Counted from the stretch's first letter, positions 7,353 to 14,896 are shown. The stretch: DNA of 29,304 nt from a virus (IMGVR_UViG_3300025598_002118:1-29304), one strand, 5' to 3'. Translations and numbers: made by a program. The notes: generated by a model not told the origin, from the sequence alone.

Positions 7353-8221
7353 GTATTTATTGGTTTAAGTTCAAGTATTTTTTGGATTAATTTAAGTTGT
7401 TCTGTAGTAAAAATTGATGGAATTTTAATATTAATTTTTGCAATATATTTGCCACGTGTGCCATTTTGACGCGGAAAACCCTCATCTGTAATGCCAAATT
7501 GACTGCCAAATTGTGTGCCATGTGGTATATTGAGTTCAATTGTTTTGCCGCTAGGTAAGTCAAGTGGAACAACACAGCCAGTCATAGCCTGAAAAGCATC
7601 AATTGTAATATCTTCTGTTACATTTTCACCTTCACGGCGAAATCTGGCGTGACGGTTTACTTTTATTTGAATATCTAAGTTACCACGTGGTATGCTTGGA
7701 TTACCATCATCTCCTTTGCCTACAACTTGAAATACAAATCCATCTTCAACGCCTGCTGGTATTTCAATATTAATTTTTTCCATACTGTTTGAAGTTTTAT
7801 ATTCCACTGTTTTTGTTATAGGATAAAGTGTTTCTAAAAAATGTAATTCTAAAACTATGCGTAAATTTCGGTTTCTAGGCTGTTGTCTTGTTTGAAATCC
7901 AAATTGGTTAAAGAATTGGTCATGAAATGCAGCCATAGGGTCTGGTCCGCCACCAAAATTAAAGTGAAATTCAAATGGATTACCAGCACGTTGTGCAAAT
8001 GGATTATGTTGAAATTGTGGTTGTGGATTACGAAGTGTATGGTCATAATGCGCACGACTATTTTGATCGCTTAGCGTATTATATGCTTCATTTATTGCTT
8101 GAAACTTTGCAACATCGCCGCCTACATCAGGATGATGTTGCTTTGCTAGTTTTCTGAATGCAGATTTAAGTTCTTCTGGAGTGGCATTTTGTGCCACTCC
8201 AAGAGTTTCATAATGATTCAT
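7349..8221 (-). CDS. DnaJ/CbpA-like J-domain co-chaperone
   Basis: 290 residues. An N-terminal J domain (about 1-64) includes the essential HPD at 30-32, the signature that stimulates DnaK ATPase. A Gly/Phe-rich linker (about 65-115) follows, then a two-part C-terminal client-binding domain to the end. The four CxxCxGxG zinc motifs of class I DnaJ are absent, so this is a class II, CbpA-like protein. It should work with host DnaK, as none is encoded here. Its ATG overlaps the stop of the amidohydrolase-like gene (ATGA), and clpA follows, giving a protein-quality-control cluster. The J-domain identity is clear; the client is unknown. Confidence 0.92.
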   Translation of the reverse strand: MNHYETLGVAQNATPEELKSAFRKLAKQHHPDVGGDVAKFQAINEAYNTLSDQNSRAHYDHTLRNPQPQFQHNPFAQRAGNPFEFHFNFGGGPDPMAAFHDQFFNQFGFQTRQQPRNRNLRIVLELHFLETLYPITKTVEYKTSNSMEKINIEIPAGVEDGFVFQVVGKGDDGNPSIPRGNLDIQIKVNRHARFRREGENVTEDITIDAFQAMTGCVVPLDLPSGKTIELNIPHGTQFGSQFGITDEGFPRQNGTRGKYIAKINIKIPSIFTTEQLKLIQKILELKPINT

Positions 8222-9225
8222 TTGCGTTCAAATAGTCTTTGCGCATTTTTATATGCAATTTTTTCCCTAATATGTTCAGGAACTTGCGCTAAAATTTCAC
8301 GCCATACATCAATAATTTGTTCATAGTGTTCCCACGCAGCAATAGTATGACAATCTGTAGCAAACATGATATTGTCTTGCCATCTATGCAAGAAAGCCAT
8401 CCACTCACGCTTAATAGTGCCATCGAGATTTAACATGCTGCTTTCAAGTGTTGCTTGTTTCTTACGACTTAGTAAACTATATCTACCTACCCAATCGCCA
8501 TACTTATTAAGCCAAATTTTTCTAAAGTGAAACATGTCTTTTTTGCTAAGTGTCATATAAACATTTTTACTATGATAAGTCATAATTTCATTAGCATATT
8601 CTTGGTTAGTATATGCACAGTGTGGTATGATAAAATCAACATCCCTGTAATCAGCAAACAATTTGTTAAAAGATGGCCAATCACGTTCCCAATTATAATT
8701 TTCCCAGTGAGCCATTACGGGAACATTTTTGCCACGCAAGAAGTCCATAAGTTTTCTGCTATTTGGACCATTTGGATCAACATATCTTTCACCAGTCAAA
8801 TTTGTTTCTTTATATTCAATAACATGTTGTTTATCTGCATGGTTGTAGTGCAATTCACCAATAAATTTACAACCTGCATTAACTTCTTTCATAATCTGAT
8901 TAATAAATTCATCGCTTAAATCACCACGTTGATCATTACGCTTTGTAGTCCCTAACATAATAAATTGTGGGTATTTTTTTGCAATTTCAAGGGTGTGACC
9001 TCTGCCATCTTTTTCTTGTGAATATCTTGCAAAAAGTGCTAATTTGCGCACATTAGTTTTTTTCATAGCCTCAACGATTAAATCGCCAGGCACATTATTA
9101 TTAATTTGTCCCATCGCATCAAAAAGGGGACCAGTATATTTTTCTTTTGGTTTGTTTAACTTATTTGCTTTAAGACGCAAAAGTTTGAAAAACTCAAAAA
9201 AATCTTGAATAAAGACAGATTGCAT
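8218..9225 (-). CDS. Amidohydrolase-2-like TIM-barrel protein, metal site incomplete
   Basis: 335 residues from the ATG at 9225, which has AGGAG eight bases upstream; an in-frame TTG at 9243 is rejected. The pattern fits the amidohydrolase-2 family: VPVMAHW with His173, DFIIPHCAY with His202, FATDCH with Asp291, and a C-terminal helix (REKIAYKNAQRLF) that is very typical of the family. However, the N-terminal strand where these enzymes normally carry H-x-H reads LFDAMGQI (about 34-41), so two metal ligands appear to be missing. It may use a different metal arrangement or be non-hydrolytic. It has its own sigma70-type promoter and is coupled to the dnaJ-like gene. Confidence 0.8.
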   Translation of the reverse strand: MQSVFIQDFFEFFKLLRLKANKLNKPKEKYTGPLFDAMGQINNNVPGDLIVEAMKKTNVRKLALFARYSQEKDGRGHTLEIAKKYPQFIMLGTTKRNDQRGDLSDEFINQIMKEVNAGCKFIGELHYNHADKQHVIEYKETNLTGERYVDPNGPNSRKLMDFLRGKNVPVMAHWENYNWERDWPSFNKLFADYRDVDFIIPHCAYTNQEYANEIMTYHSKNVYMTLSKKDMFHFRKIWLNKYGDWVGRYSLLSRKKQATLESSMLNLDGTIKREWMAFLHRWQDNIMFATDCHTIAAWEHYEQIIDVWREILAQVPEHIREKIAYKNAQRLFERK

Positions 9226-9246
9226 AGTTGAACTCCTATACAATTA

Positions 9247-9273
9247 ATTATCAGAAATTTGAGCAATTGTCAA
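9247..9273 (-). promoter_or_regulatory. Sigma70-type promoter upstream of the amidohydrolase-dnaJ pair
   Basis: TTGACA at 9273-9268 immediately follows the holin stop codon. GATAAT at 9252-9247 is the best -10, with a short 15-base spacer; a 17-base spacer gives the weaker TAATTA. The predicted start leaves a leader of about 14 bases that contains AGGAG. Confidence 0.5.
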
Positions 9274-9936
9274 TTAAGTTGTGCTTATACTACCAGTTTT
9301 TGGTGGATTATTTGCACTGCTATTTGCGTTTGCTGCTGCATTTTTTTCTTGTGTTCTGCCCCAAGCAGTTACGCCCAAAATAGCACCAAATGCAAGATGA
9401 ATTAATCCGCCATTTGCAAGTGTTAAACTTTGCCACTGTGTATATGTAACGGTATTCGCACCAAGACTTTTTAAGAAAATTGGCATTAACATACTTAATA
9501 CTGGTGCGATAACAAAGTCAAAAAAACAAATTAACATATAAAGCCAACCCATTGCTGGACGCCAATATGCTTTCATCCAGTGTTCGCTGGCTTTTTCTTC
9601 TTTTTTATTTTCATCTTTTGCTATTTGTGCACGTTCATATGCAACTTCATCTTCTTTTTGATCTTCATGGCGATCTTCAAGCGCCATTTTATGAAATTCT
9701 TTTTTTTCTTCTAACTCAAAACGTCTTTCTTCTAAACGAAGTTTACGAAGTTCAATATTATTTTGATCGGCTTCTGATAGTGTAACTACGGGTGCAACAG
9801 GAACAGCAGTTTTTAACTGCGCATCTTCTGGACGCTCATCATCTGCCATGCGGCGTGGTCCAACTGGCTCATCATCTTCTTCAATTACTACTGCCACTTG
9901 TGTTTCCTTGAGTGGTTGAAGTTTTGGTAGTTCCAT
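9274..9936 (-). CDS. Holin-like membrane protein (3TM holin type) with long charged N-terminal region
   Basis: About 220 residues from the ATG at 9936. A GTG at 9897 with AAGGA seven bases upstream is an equally good start. The frame is open back to 10113, but that would overlap the o-spanin gene heavily. Residues 40-120 are highly charged and helical, with a run of Glu/Lys/Arg. WRPAMGW then opens a long hydrophobic stretch (about 129-155), and GGLIHLAFGAILGVTAW forms a second (about 176-193). The W-R-P-x-x-G-W entry and spacing match the 3TM holin family that permeabilises the inner membrane at lysis. It directly follows the spanin genes. No endolysin is present in the window. Confidence 0.75.
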   Translation of the reverse strand: MELPKLQPLKETQVAVVIEEDDEPVGPRRMADDERPEDAQLKTAVPVAPVVTLSEADQNNIELRKLRLEERRFELEEKKEFHKMALEDRHEDQKEDEVAYERAQIAKDENKKEEKASEHWMKAYWRPAMGWLYMLICFFDFVIAPVLSMLMPIFLKSLGANTVTYTQWQSLTLANGGLIHLAFGAILGVTAWGRTQEKNAAANANSSANNPPKTGSISTT

Positions 9937-10291
9937 CTTTGGTGGCTTGGCTATCGTAGTATTGCTTATAGGCGTTAATTTGTGCTTGATACTGTCTAAT
10001 AACTTTAACAAGGTTGGCTTGGTTGACTGCCAAGTCTTCATAATCTCTTGGATTAATGGCGAAAAGGCTTTCGCTATGTGCTTTTCCAAATGCCGTGTCA
10101 ATGTGATCTTCACTTCCTGGTTTTGCTGATTTATTTACTACATGCCATTCAATATCATTTAGTTTAATTTGGTCTACACTCGGAAGCACTAGTGTAGGAC
10201 GTTCTACAGTTACTACTGCTGTAGTTGGTTGTGCTGTCTGGCATGCAGCAAGTAATAAACATAGTGGAATGGTTTTAACAACCTTGAGCAT
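9881..10291 (-). CDS. Rz1: o-spanin (Rz1-like outer-membrane lipoprotein)
   Basis: 136 residues. The N-terminus is a lipoprotein signal: MLKVV, a hydrophobic core, then LLLAACQT with lipobox cysteine at 17. The mature part is Thr/Val/Pro-rich at first, then holds a spanin-like helix around FAINPRDYEDLAVNQANL (about 77-94), and a low-complexity Thr/Ser/Gly tail. Lipidated o-spanins sit in the outer membrane and join the i-spanin across the periplasm to fuse the membranes at lysis. It overlaps the upstream i-spanin gene by 17 bases and the downstream holin gene, the compact arrangement usual for Rz/Rz1. Confidence 0.85.
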   Translation of the reverse strand: MLKVVKTIPLCLLLAACQTAQPTTAVVTVERPTLVLPSVDQIKLNDIEWHVVNKSAKPGSEDHIDTAFGKAHSESLFAINPRDYEDLAVNQANLVKVIRQYQAQINAYKQYYDSQATKDGTTKTSTTQGNTSGSSN

Positions 10292-10676
10292 TTGCTATAC
10301 CTTTATTGACTGTATCTTCTATGCAGCGGAATGACTTTGCTGTAGCATCATTCATACGCTTTTGTAATTCTGTAGGCTTACTGGCTGCAAATGCACCAAG
10401 ATCACGGTTATTTTTTGTAAATTTTTCTTGAATGTCATTTACTTCACTACGAGCAGCCTGATAATCATCAAATGTTTTTTGTGAAATTGCTTGTTGTTCT
10501 TTGAGATCGGCTTGTGTTTTTTCTAGTGTTGCAGTAGTAGTTTTTAGAGCAAAATCCTTGCTTGCTACTTCCTGATTCAATCTTGCTAGTTCATCCTGTG
10601 TATACTTAAAGTAGCCTACTACTGCACCTATTAGTAAAACTACTGCCAATATTTTATAAATTGAAAATCCAAACAT
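10275..10676 (-). CDS. Rz: i-spanin (Rz-like inner-membrane coiled-coil protein)
   Basis: 133 residues. A single N-terminal membrane anchor (IYKILAVVLLIGAVVGYF, about 6-23) is followed by a long periplasmic coiled coil with heptad-like Leu/Ala and many Gln/Lys/Glu residues (about 30-90). It ends in a short region with two cysteines. This N-in, C-out layout is that of i-spanins. The start is the ATG at 10676, overlapping the upstream stop as TGATG. It pairs with the adjacent lipoprotein gene. Confidence 0.82.
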   Translation of the reverse strand: MFGFSIYKILAVVLLIGAVVGYFKYTQDELARLNQEVASKDFALKTTTATLEKTQADLKEQQAISQKTFDDYQAARSEVNDIQEKFTKNNRDLGAFAASKPTELQKRMNDATAKSFRCIEDTVNKGIANAQGC

Positions 10677-11197
10677 CAATTGATTCCACTAAGTTTCTTT
10701 ATTGCTTCTATATCACTATTTAACTTTTGTGTTTCACTTTTTACTTTGTTATATTCTAAAATTGTTTTCTCATAACTTTCTGGTGTTGAGGGCACAATTT
10801 TATTAAAATTTTCTTCATTCATAGGTTCATAGTTATTACTTTTATACCAACGAAATTTCCACTCATTACGCTTTACACCTGTTAGATAATTCAAATCATC
10901 TAGCATTTCATCAATTTGTTTATAAACACTAGGACTGCGTTGAACTTCAACAAATACTATTCTTTCATTATCATGTATTTCACCGCTGCTTACATCAGCG
11001 TCAAGTACAAAATCATATCCATTTTCTAAGAAACTAACCAAATCATTAGCAGGCATTAAATCTTTAACTTTAAAACTTAAAGTTATTACATCATTAGACT
11101 CACCCATCTTACTGTTAAATTCATCAATATGAATTGTATTGGCAACAAGATATTTTAAATCGTCAATAACTAAACCTTCATTAAGTTGGTTGTTCAT
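10676..11197 (-). CDS. Unknown phage protein, possibly virion-associated
   Basis: 173 residues from the ATG at 11197, chosen because AAGG stands nine bases upstream; the in-frame ATG at 11215 lies inside the preceding gene. It is acidic with a central mixed alpha/beta segment: VITLSFKVKDLM, then FVLDADVSSGE, then RIVFVEVQRSP, then a helix. NEWKFRWYKS is followed by a helical C-terminus (about 135-170) that looks coiled. No family is recognised. Its place in a late-type operon ahead of the lysis genes, after another unknown gene, suggests a virion or assembly role. Confidence 0.75.
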   Translation of the reverse strand: MNNQLNEGLVIDDLKYLVANTIHIDEFNSKMGESNDVITLSFKVKDLMPANDLVSFLENGYDFVLDADVSSGEIHDNERIVFVEVQRSPSVYKQIDEMLDDLNYLTGVKRNEWKFRWYKSNNYEPMNEENFNKIVPSTPESYEKTILEYNKVKSETQKLNSDIEAIKKLSGIN

Positions 11198-11708
11198 TAT
11201 CTTCACCTTCTTCATTATCTTGATTAGTTTGATCTGTTAAACTTTTTTCAATACTAGTTTGTAAGTCTGCCAAATCAATTTCTTCACCAGCAATATCAAC
11301 ACTGCCTTGTTTAATATCATTAAGTAATTTTTTTGGAAGTAGTATTTCTACATACCATATAGGAAAATCAACTAATTTTCCTTTATGACTGCCTGGTCTA
11401 ATGTCGCCTGGACTTCTAATGCTAACAGGCATTTGCACTTTATCTTTTTTATAGTTAATCTTTGCGCCATATGGTAATAGTCTTTTTGCAGCAGCAGGGT
11501 CTGGCATTCTTTCTAATGGCCACATAAATGTGCATTTGACCCAGTAACGACTAATAATTGGACCTTCAACTAACTCACCTATGCGCCAGTTAGGAAAAGT
11601 ATAGAAGTCCATATTATCAAGAACACGTTCAAAGTCACATAGCATGCTTATTGCAGCATCACTCATGTAGATTTGTTTAATTGCTTTTAAATTCTGTTTA
11701 ATATCCAT
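11181..11708 (-). CDS. Conserved-looking phage protein, possible virion protein
   Basis: 175 residues from the ATG at 11708 (AAGG eight bases upstream; the GTG two codons earlier is rejected). The central region carries strand-like blocks around FYTFPNWRIGELVEGP, YWVKCTFMWPLERMPDP and FPIWYVEILLPKKL, with basic SIRSPGDIRPGSHKGKL between them. The C-terminus is very acidic. I have the impression of similar proteins in T4-like aquatic phages but cannot name the family. A late-type box upstream and the operon with lysis genes fit late expression. Confidence 0.75.
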   Translation of the reverse strand: MDIKQNLKAIKQIYMSDAAISMLCDFERVLDNMDFYTFPNWRIGELVEGPIISRYWVKCTFMWPLERMPDPAAAKRLLPYGAKINYKKDKVQMPVSIRSPGDIRPGSHKGKLVDFPIWYVEILLPKKLLNDIKQGSVDIAGEEIDLADLQTSIEKSLTDQTNQDNEEGEDNEQPT

Positions 11709-11724
11709 AGTCACAACCTTAAAA

Positions 11725-11732
11725 TATTTATG
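11725..11732 (-). promoter_or_regulatory. T4-late-like promoter CATAAATA for the late/lysis operon
   Basis: Seven of eight bases match TATAAATA, followed by TTTTA as at two other sites. It lies 16 bases before the ATG at 11708 with AAGG between. It would drive the two unknown genes, both spanins and the holin. Confidence 0.55.
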
Positions 11733-11823
11733 CTTATATTACATGTGCAAACTTTACATAAAACTGTTAATAATAAAAATTAAATATTTTTGTGCTACAA
11801 CCAGCACAGGAAGATAATAATTC
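11733..11823. promoter_or_regulatory. Divergent intergenic region upstream of phoH, with hairpin and ribosome site
   Basis: This AT-rich stretch separates the minus-strand late operon from phoH. A TTTACA at about 11752-11757 is a possible -35 for phoH, but no good -10 sits at the right distance. GTGCT (11792-11796) and AGCAC (11803-11807) form a small hairpin just before the AGGAAG ribosome site (11808-11813), ten bases ahead of the phoH ATG. The hairpin could tune access to the site. Confidence 0.45.
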
Positions 11824-12582
11824 ATGAAGCGTAAACAGAAACTAAAAGAACAAATGAACCCAAACAACGCATCTCAATCTAAAAATTATTACAACGTAAC
11901 GCAAATAGAACAGTTTCTACCTCAACGAAAACGAACTGTTGAAATTATCCCTAGAAATTTAAATCAGGAAAATTACCTAGCACTGCTTATGGACCCTTCT
12001 GTAAGTATTATAATTGCAAGTGGACCAGCAGGAACTGGTAAAACTTTACTTGCTATGCAGGCTGCTATTAAATTCCTTAAAGAACGTCAAATTGATAAAA
12101 TTGTAATGACAAGACCAGCAGTTGGTGTTGAAGGTGAAAGACATGGTTTTTTACCAGGTGATTTAGTTCAAAAAATGGAACCTTGGACTAAACCACTATT
12201 TGATGTGCTGCATGAATATTATACGCCACGAGAAACACTTTCTATGATCGAAAATGGTGTTGTTGAAATTTGCCCACTTGCTTTTATGCGTGGTAGAACA
12301 TTCAAAAATGCACTAATTATTGCAGATGAAATGCAGAATGCAACGCCTAATCAAATGAAAATGTTATTAACACGTATAGGTGAAGGAAGTCGTATCATAG
12401 TAACAGGAGATGTTCGACAGACTGACAGAACAGAAGGTGAAAATGGATTGCTAGATTTTAACAAACTAGTTAATCAATTCCGCGACAGTAACTATGTTGG
12501 CACCGTAGAATTTACAGGATACGATATTGAACGCCATCCAGCAGTAGAGGAAATTCTAAGAATTTACGGAGATATCAAATAG
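11824..12582 (+). CDS. phoH: PhoH-like ATPase
   Basis: 252 residues, the only plus-strand gene. A single P-loop domain carries Walker A GPAGTGKT (67-74), KIVMTRPAV (92-100), Walker B IIADEMQN (165-172) and the sensor-like IIVTGDVRQTD (191-201), all in the order of the PhoH family. The basic N-terminus (about 1-40) is a phage-type extension. PhoH proteins are widespread in aquatic phages; RNA-binding or nuclease-linked ATPase roles are proposed but not settled. It reads towards the clamp-loader operon and its last eight bases overlap the end of the gene at 12575-12931. Confidence 0.92.
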   Translation: MKRKQKLKEQMNPNNASQSKNYYNVTQIEQFLPQRKRTVEIIPRNLNQENYLALLMDPSVSIIIASGPAGTGKTLLAMQAAIKFLKERQIDKIVMTRPAVGVEGERHGFLPGDLVQKMEPWTKPLFDVLHEYYTPRETLSMIENGVVEICPLAFMRGRTFKNALIIADEMQNATPNQMKMLLTRIGEGSRIIVTGDVRQTDRTEGENGLLDFNKLVNQFRDSNYVGTVEFTGYDIERHPAVEEILRIYGDIK

Positions 12583-12931
12583 TCTTACGACTTAATAATT
12601 TTAACAAACGCCACTGTTCATAGGCATCTTTAACGGCGGTATTTTCATGTTGGCTATCCATCGCCCAACTTGTTTGGTTAATCCAACCGCCGTTTTTGCC
12701 TTGTGCTTTGTATATTGCCCATGCTTCTGGTAGATACTGTTCATACCAAGTATCTTCGCCTTGATCGTTACGTGTCATACCAAAGAAAGCATTACCGTCC
12801 ATTATTGCGCATACCTCTGCTATAGGACGCAGCAAATCTTTTTCTTTTTGTGTAAATTTTCTTTTTTTATGTTTTTGGTTATAATTTTGCCAAAACCAAT
12901 GCAAAAAAGATTCAGGTGTGCTTTTAGTCAT
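12575..12931 (-). CDS. Unknown protein downstream of the clamp loader
   Basis: 118 residues, Trp-rich (for example LHWFWQNYNQ near the start and TWYEQYLPEAW in the middle), with a basic KHKKRKFTQKEK stretch at about 20-31. It occupies the position held by the clamp-loader partner gp62 in T4, and its start overlaps the clamp-loader stop. However, it is shorter than T4 gp62 and shows no similarity that I can see. It may be a divergent small clamp-loader subunit or an unrelated protein. Confidence 0.72.
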   Translation of the reverse strand: MTKSTPESFLHWFWQNYNQKHKKRKFTQKEKDLLRPIAEVCAIMDGNAFFGMTRNDQGEDTWYEQYLPEAWAIYKAQGKNGGWINQTSWAMDSQHENTAVKDAYEQWRLLKLLSRKTI

Positions 12932-13853
12932 GTAGATCGGCTAACTCACAAAATGTTGCACTTAAGTTAATTTCAGCATCTGCTACCATGCTGTGATTTA
13001 CTAAGCCATTACGGATGATGATAATTGCACGGTCTTTGTTTTCATCGTTGCTTGCAAATAAGTCAAGATTATCATACATCCAACGAAATACTTCTTCCAT
13101 TTCATCGGGACGCACTTGGCTGCATATTAATTTACGTGCTTCACGAATCTTCCTTGCTTTGAATAATTCAACTGCTTGTAAACGATAGTCATTGCTGTTC
13201 TGTGAACCTTGAGAAATAGTTTGTAACACACCACCGCTGCTACCACTTTGTAGTGAGTTAATGCACTTACGAAGGTCAGGATACTGTGCGCTTACATAAG
13301 TGTCTAACACATCTAGATCAAAGTTTATATTTTCTTCAACAAGAATTGTGGCAGCACGAGCAGTAAACTCTGTTTTGTCAAGTTTCTCAATATGGAAACC
13401 TTGACAACGACTATGAAGTGCTGGAATAATCTTGTTAGGATAGTTGCATGTCATAATAAAACGAGCGGTGCTGCTATAAGTCTCCATCAAACCTCGCAGC
13501 ACCGCTTGCGCGTTAGGTGACAGATAATCTGCCTCATCTAACAGCACTACCTTAAATTCACCAAATGGTATTGTTGATACAAAACCTTCAATACGTTCAC
13601 GAATAAAGTCAACGCCGTTATCTCTGGAAGCGTTGATTTGCATAATATCATAATCTTCTACGCCAAGATCATTCATGAGAACCTTTGCAAGCGTAGTTTT
13701 ACCTGTGCCTGGTCCACCACTGAATAGCAGATGCGGAATATTCTTTTCACTTACCCACTGTCGAACTTGTGCTTGTTGGGCATCATCACGCCAAACATAA
13801 TCGTTTACCGTGCGTGGGCGGTATTTCTCTGTCCAAAGATAATTTGTAATCAT
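12924..13853 (-). CDS. gp44: Sliding-clamp loader large subunit (T4 gp44-like, RFC-type AAA+)
   Basis: 309 residues. It opens with WTEKYRPRTVNDYV, the usual start of RFC/gp44 proteins. It has Walker A GGPGTGKT (46-53), Walker B VVLLDEAD (102-109), the sensor 1 strand RFIMTCNYPNKI (131-142) and the S-R-C motif (148-150) that supplies the trans arginine. A helical lid and collar follow. It loads the phage sliding clamp for replication and late transcription. A strong sigma70-type promoter precedes it with predicted +1 at the ATG, and no ribosome site is visible upstream. Confidence 0.93.
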   Translation of the reverse strand: MITNYLWTEKYRPRTVNDYVWRDDAQQAQVRQWVSEKNIPHLLFSGGPGTGKTTLAKVLMNDLGVEDYDIMQINASRDNGVDFIRERIEGFVSTIPFGEFKVVLLDEADYLSPNAQAVLRGLMETYSSTARFIMTCNYPNKIIPALHSRCQGFHIEKLDKTEFTARAATILVEENINFDLDVLDTYVSAQYPDLRKCINSLQSGSSGGVLQTISQGSQNSNDYRLQAVELFKARKIREARKLICSQVRPDEMEEVFRWMYDNLDLFASNDENKDRAIIIIRNGLVNHSMVADAEINLSATFCELADLHD

Positions 13854-13859
13854 AGATTT

Positions 13860-13888
13860 ACTATAAACTAGTTTTTATATTTTGTCAA
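13860..13888 (-). promoter_or_regulatory. Sigma70-type promoter of the clamp-loader gene
   Basis: TTGACA at 13888-13883, a 17-base spacer, and TATAGT at 13865-13860. Standard spacing places +1 at 13853, the A of the ATG, predicting a leaderless mRNA as for clpA. The -35 overlaps the end of the gp31-like gene. Confidence 0.75.
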
Positions 13889-14280
13889 ATATAATCGCCA
13901 AAGGTCAAATTTTCTTTTGGTGGCTCGTCGCTTGAAAGTAGAATATCTTTAGGATCAACAAGACGAACTGTAGTAGTTTCACCATATTCATCTGTCATAT
14001 CAAGACCACGTGTCCAACGACCATGTGCAACTAGGATATATTCGCCTGGTTTTACGTCTTCTTGTAGTCTGCCAACAGCTACTACTTCTGCCCAACGTGG
14101 ACGAATGCCTTGACCTTTCTTATCATCATCAAGAATGATGATACCACCAAGTGTCATGCGTTCACCAAATTCCATGTCTTTTACAAGAACATTATTTTTA
14201 GTAGGAGTAATTTTACGATAATCACCTAAAATGTGATGTAAACTGCTTGTAGCACCTTTAATTTGTGTCGCTGTTGCCAT
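13885..14280 (-). CDS. gp31: GroES/gp31-like co-chaperonin
   Basis: 131 residues, longer than host GroES (about 97) and near T4 gp31 (111). After a 20-residue N-terminal extension, ITPTKNNVLVKD begins the GroES barrel. GERMTLGGIIIL (39-50) occupies the place of the mobile loop that binds GroEL, with the hydrophobic G-G-I-I-I-L contact. WAEVVAVGR and VKPGEYILVAHGRW complete the barrel strands. Phage proteins of this type replace GroES on host GroEL to fold the major capsid protein. It overlaps the upstream gene by 23 bases and has GGTGA upstream of the ATG. Confidence 0.88.
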   Translation of the reverse strand: MATATQIKGATSSLHHILGDYRKITPTKNNVLVKDMEFGERMTLGGIIILDDDKKGQGIRPRWAEVVAVGRLQEDVKPGEYILVAHGRWTRGLDMTDEYGETTTVRLVDPKDILLSSDEPPKENLTFGDYI

Positions 14281-14470
14281 GTATAATCACCGTTGCATTT
14301 CTTTGACTGTTTCTTATTTCATTAATATAATCATATGTAGTATTTTTTGGTTGTACTACAATATTTTTATCATCATCAAGTAAATTTATATTTGTTTGAT
14401 TTGCGTTGTCTTGACTGTCGTCAATAGGATGAAAAATTCGTTGTGGTTCTTGTTGTGGGAAATTTGTCAT
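14258..14470 (-). CDS. Small unknown protein
   Basis: 70 residues, rich in Asn, Gln and Asp, probably mostly disordered, with a possible short helix around YDYINEIRNSQ and a strand ATVIIHG at the end. Its ATG overlaps the TAA of the upstream gene (TAATG), and it overlaps the gp31-like gene by 23 bases, which supports a genuine coupled gene. No function is apparent. Confidence 0.65.
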   Translation of the reverse strand: MTNFPQQEPQRIFHPIDDSQDNANQTNINLLDDDKNIVVQPKNTTYDYINEIRNSQRNATVIIHGNSDTN

Positions 14471-14886
14471 TATATTCTTCTGCGTTGTGCTCGAAGCAAT
14501 TCCGCAAGTTCTGCACTTTTGGCTTTAGCATCATTAAGCCCGCCAATCCCACTTGGCTCACTTGTTGGATTTACTTCAATTAAATTTTCTTGTGATATAT
14601 TTACTTCTTCTAATCCATTTGGCATGGGTTCAAAAAAGTTATCTGCTATTACAGCACTTGCTGCTTCATCAGCATTAGTATAGATAGGATCGCTGTTTAA
14701 ACTTGCGCCTTGTTGGTTTTTGTAATATTCATTTACTAATTCATCTCTAGAAACCACAATCTGTCCTCCTGGTCCTAATATATCTCCGCGTGCGTTTTGA
14801 CGGCTGTTTCCCACAGCAATAGTTCTTTCTTGTTGAATTTTTAGAGCATTCATGTCTAAAAATTTTCCATTTGCAGTACGATGCAT
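14470..14886 (-). CDS. Conserved-looking T4-like phage protein of unknown function
   Basis: 138 residues with AGGAG well placed before the ATG at 14886. The N-terminus (MHRTANGKFLDMN, then ERTIAVGN and NARGDILGPGG) resembles a protein I associate with T4-like aquatic phages, usually unnamed. The middle is acidic; the C-terminus is an Ala/Lys/Arg-rich helix ending RAQRRRI. No enzymatic motif is seen. It lies between the DnaE-like gene and the gp31-like gene in the mazG operon. Confidence 0.75.
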   Translation of the reverse strand: MHRTANGKFLDMNALKIQQERTIAVGNSRQNARGDILGPGGQIVVSRDELVNEYYKNQQGASLNSDPIYTNADEAASAVIADNFFEPMPNGLEEVNISQENLIEVNPTSEPSGIGGLNDAKAKSAELAELLRAQRRRI

Positions 14887-14896
14887 TTATTACTCC

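Noticed and set aside
7353-7360. AATAAATA late-type box near the end of the dnaJ-like gene
   Set aside because: It lies inside coding sequence directly before a much stronger sigma70-type promoter for clpA and may be chance in AT-rich DNA.
12575-12605. Possible terminator for phoH (AGTC/GACT stem followed by TTAATAATTTT)
   Set aside because: The stem is only 4-5 bp and AT-rich, with a broken T-run. It is too weak to list as a terminator.
12575-12931. Assignment of this gene as clamp-loader subunit gp62
   Set aside because: Position alone suggests it. The length and sequence do not resemble T4 gp62, so it is left as unknown.
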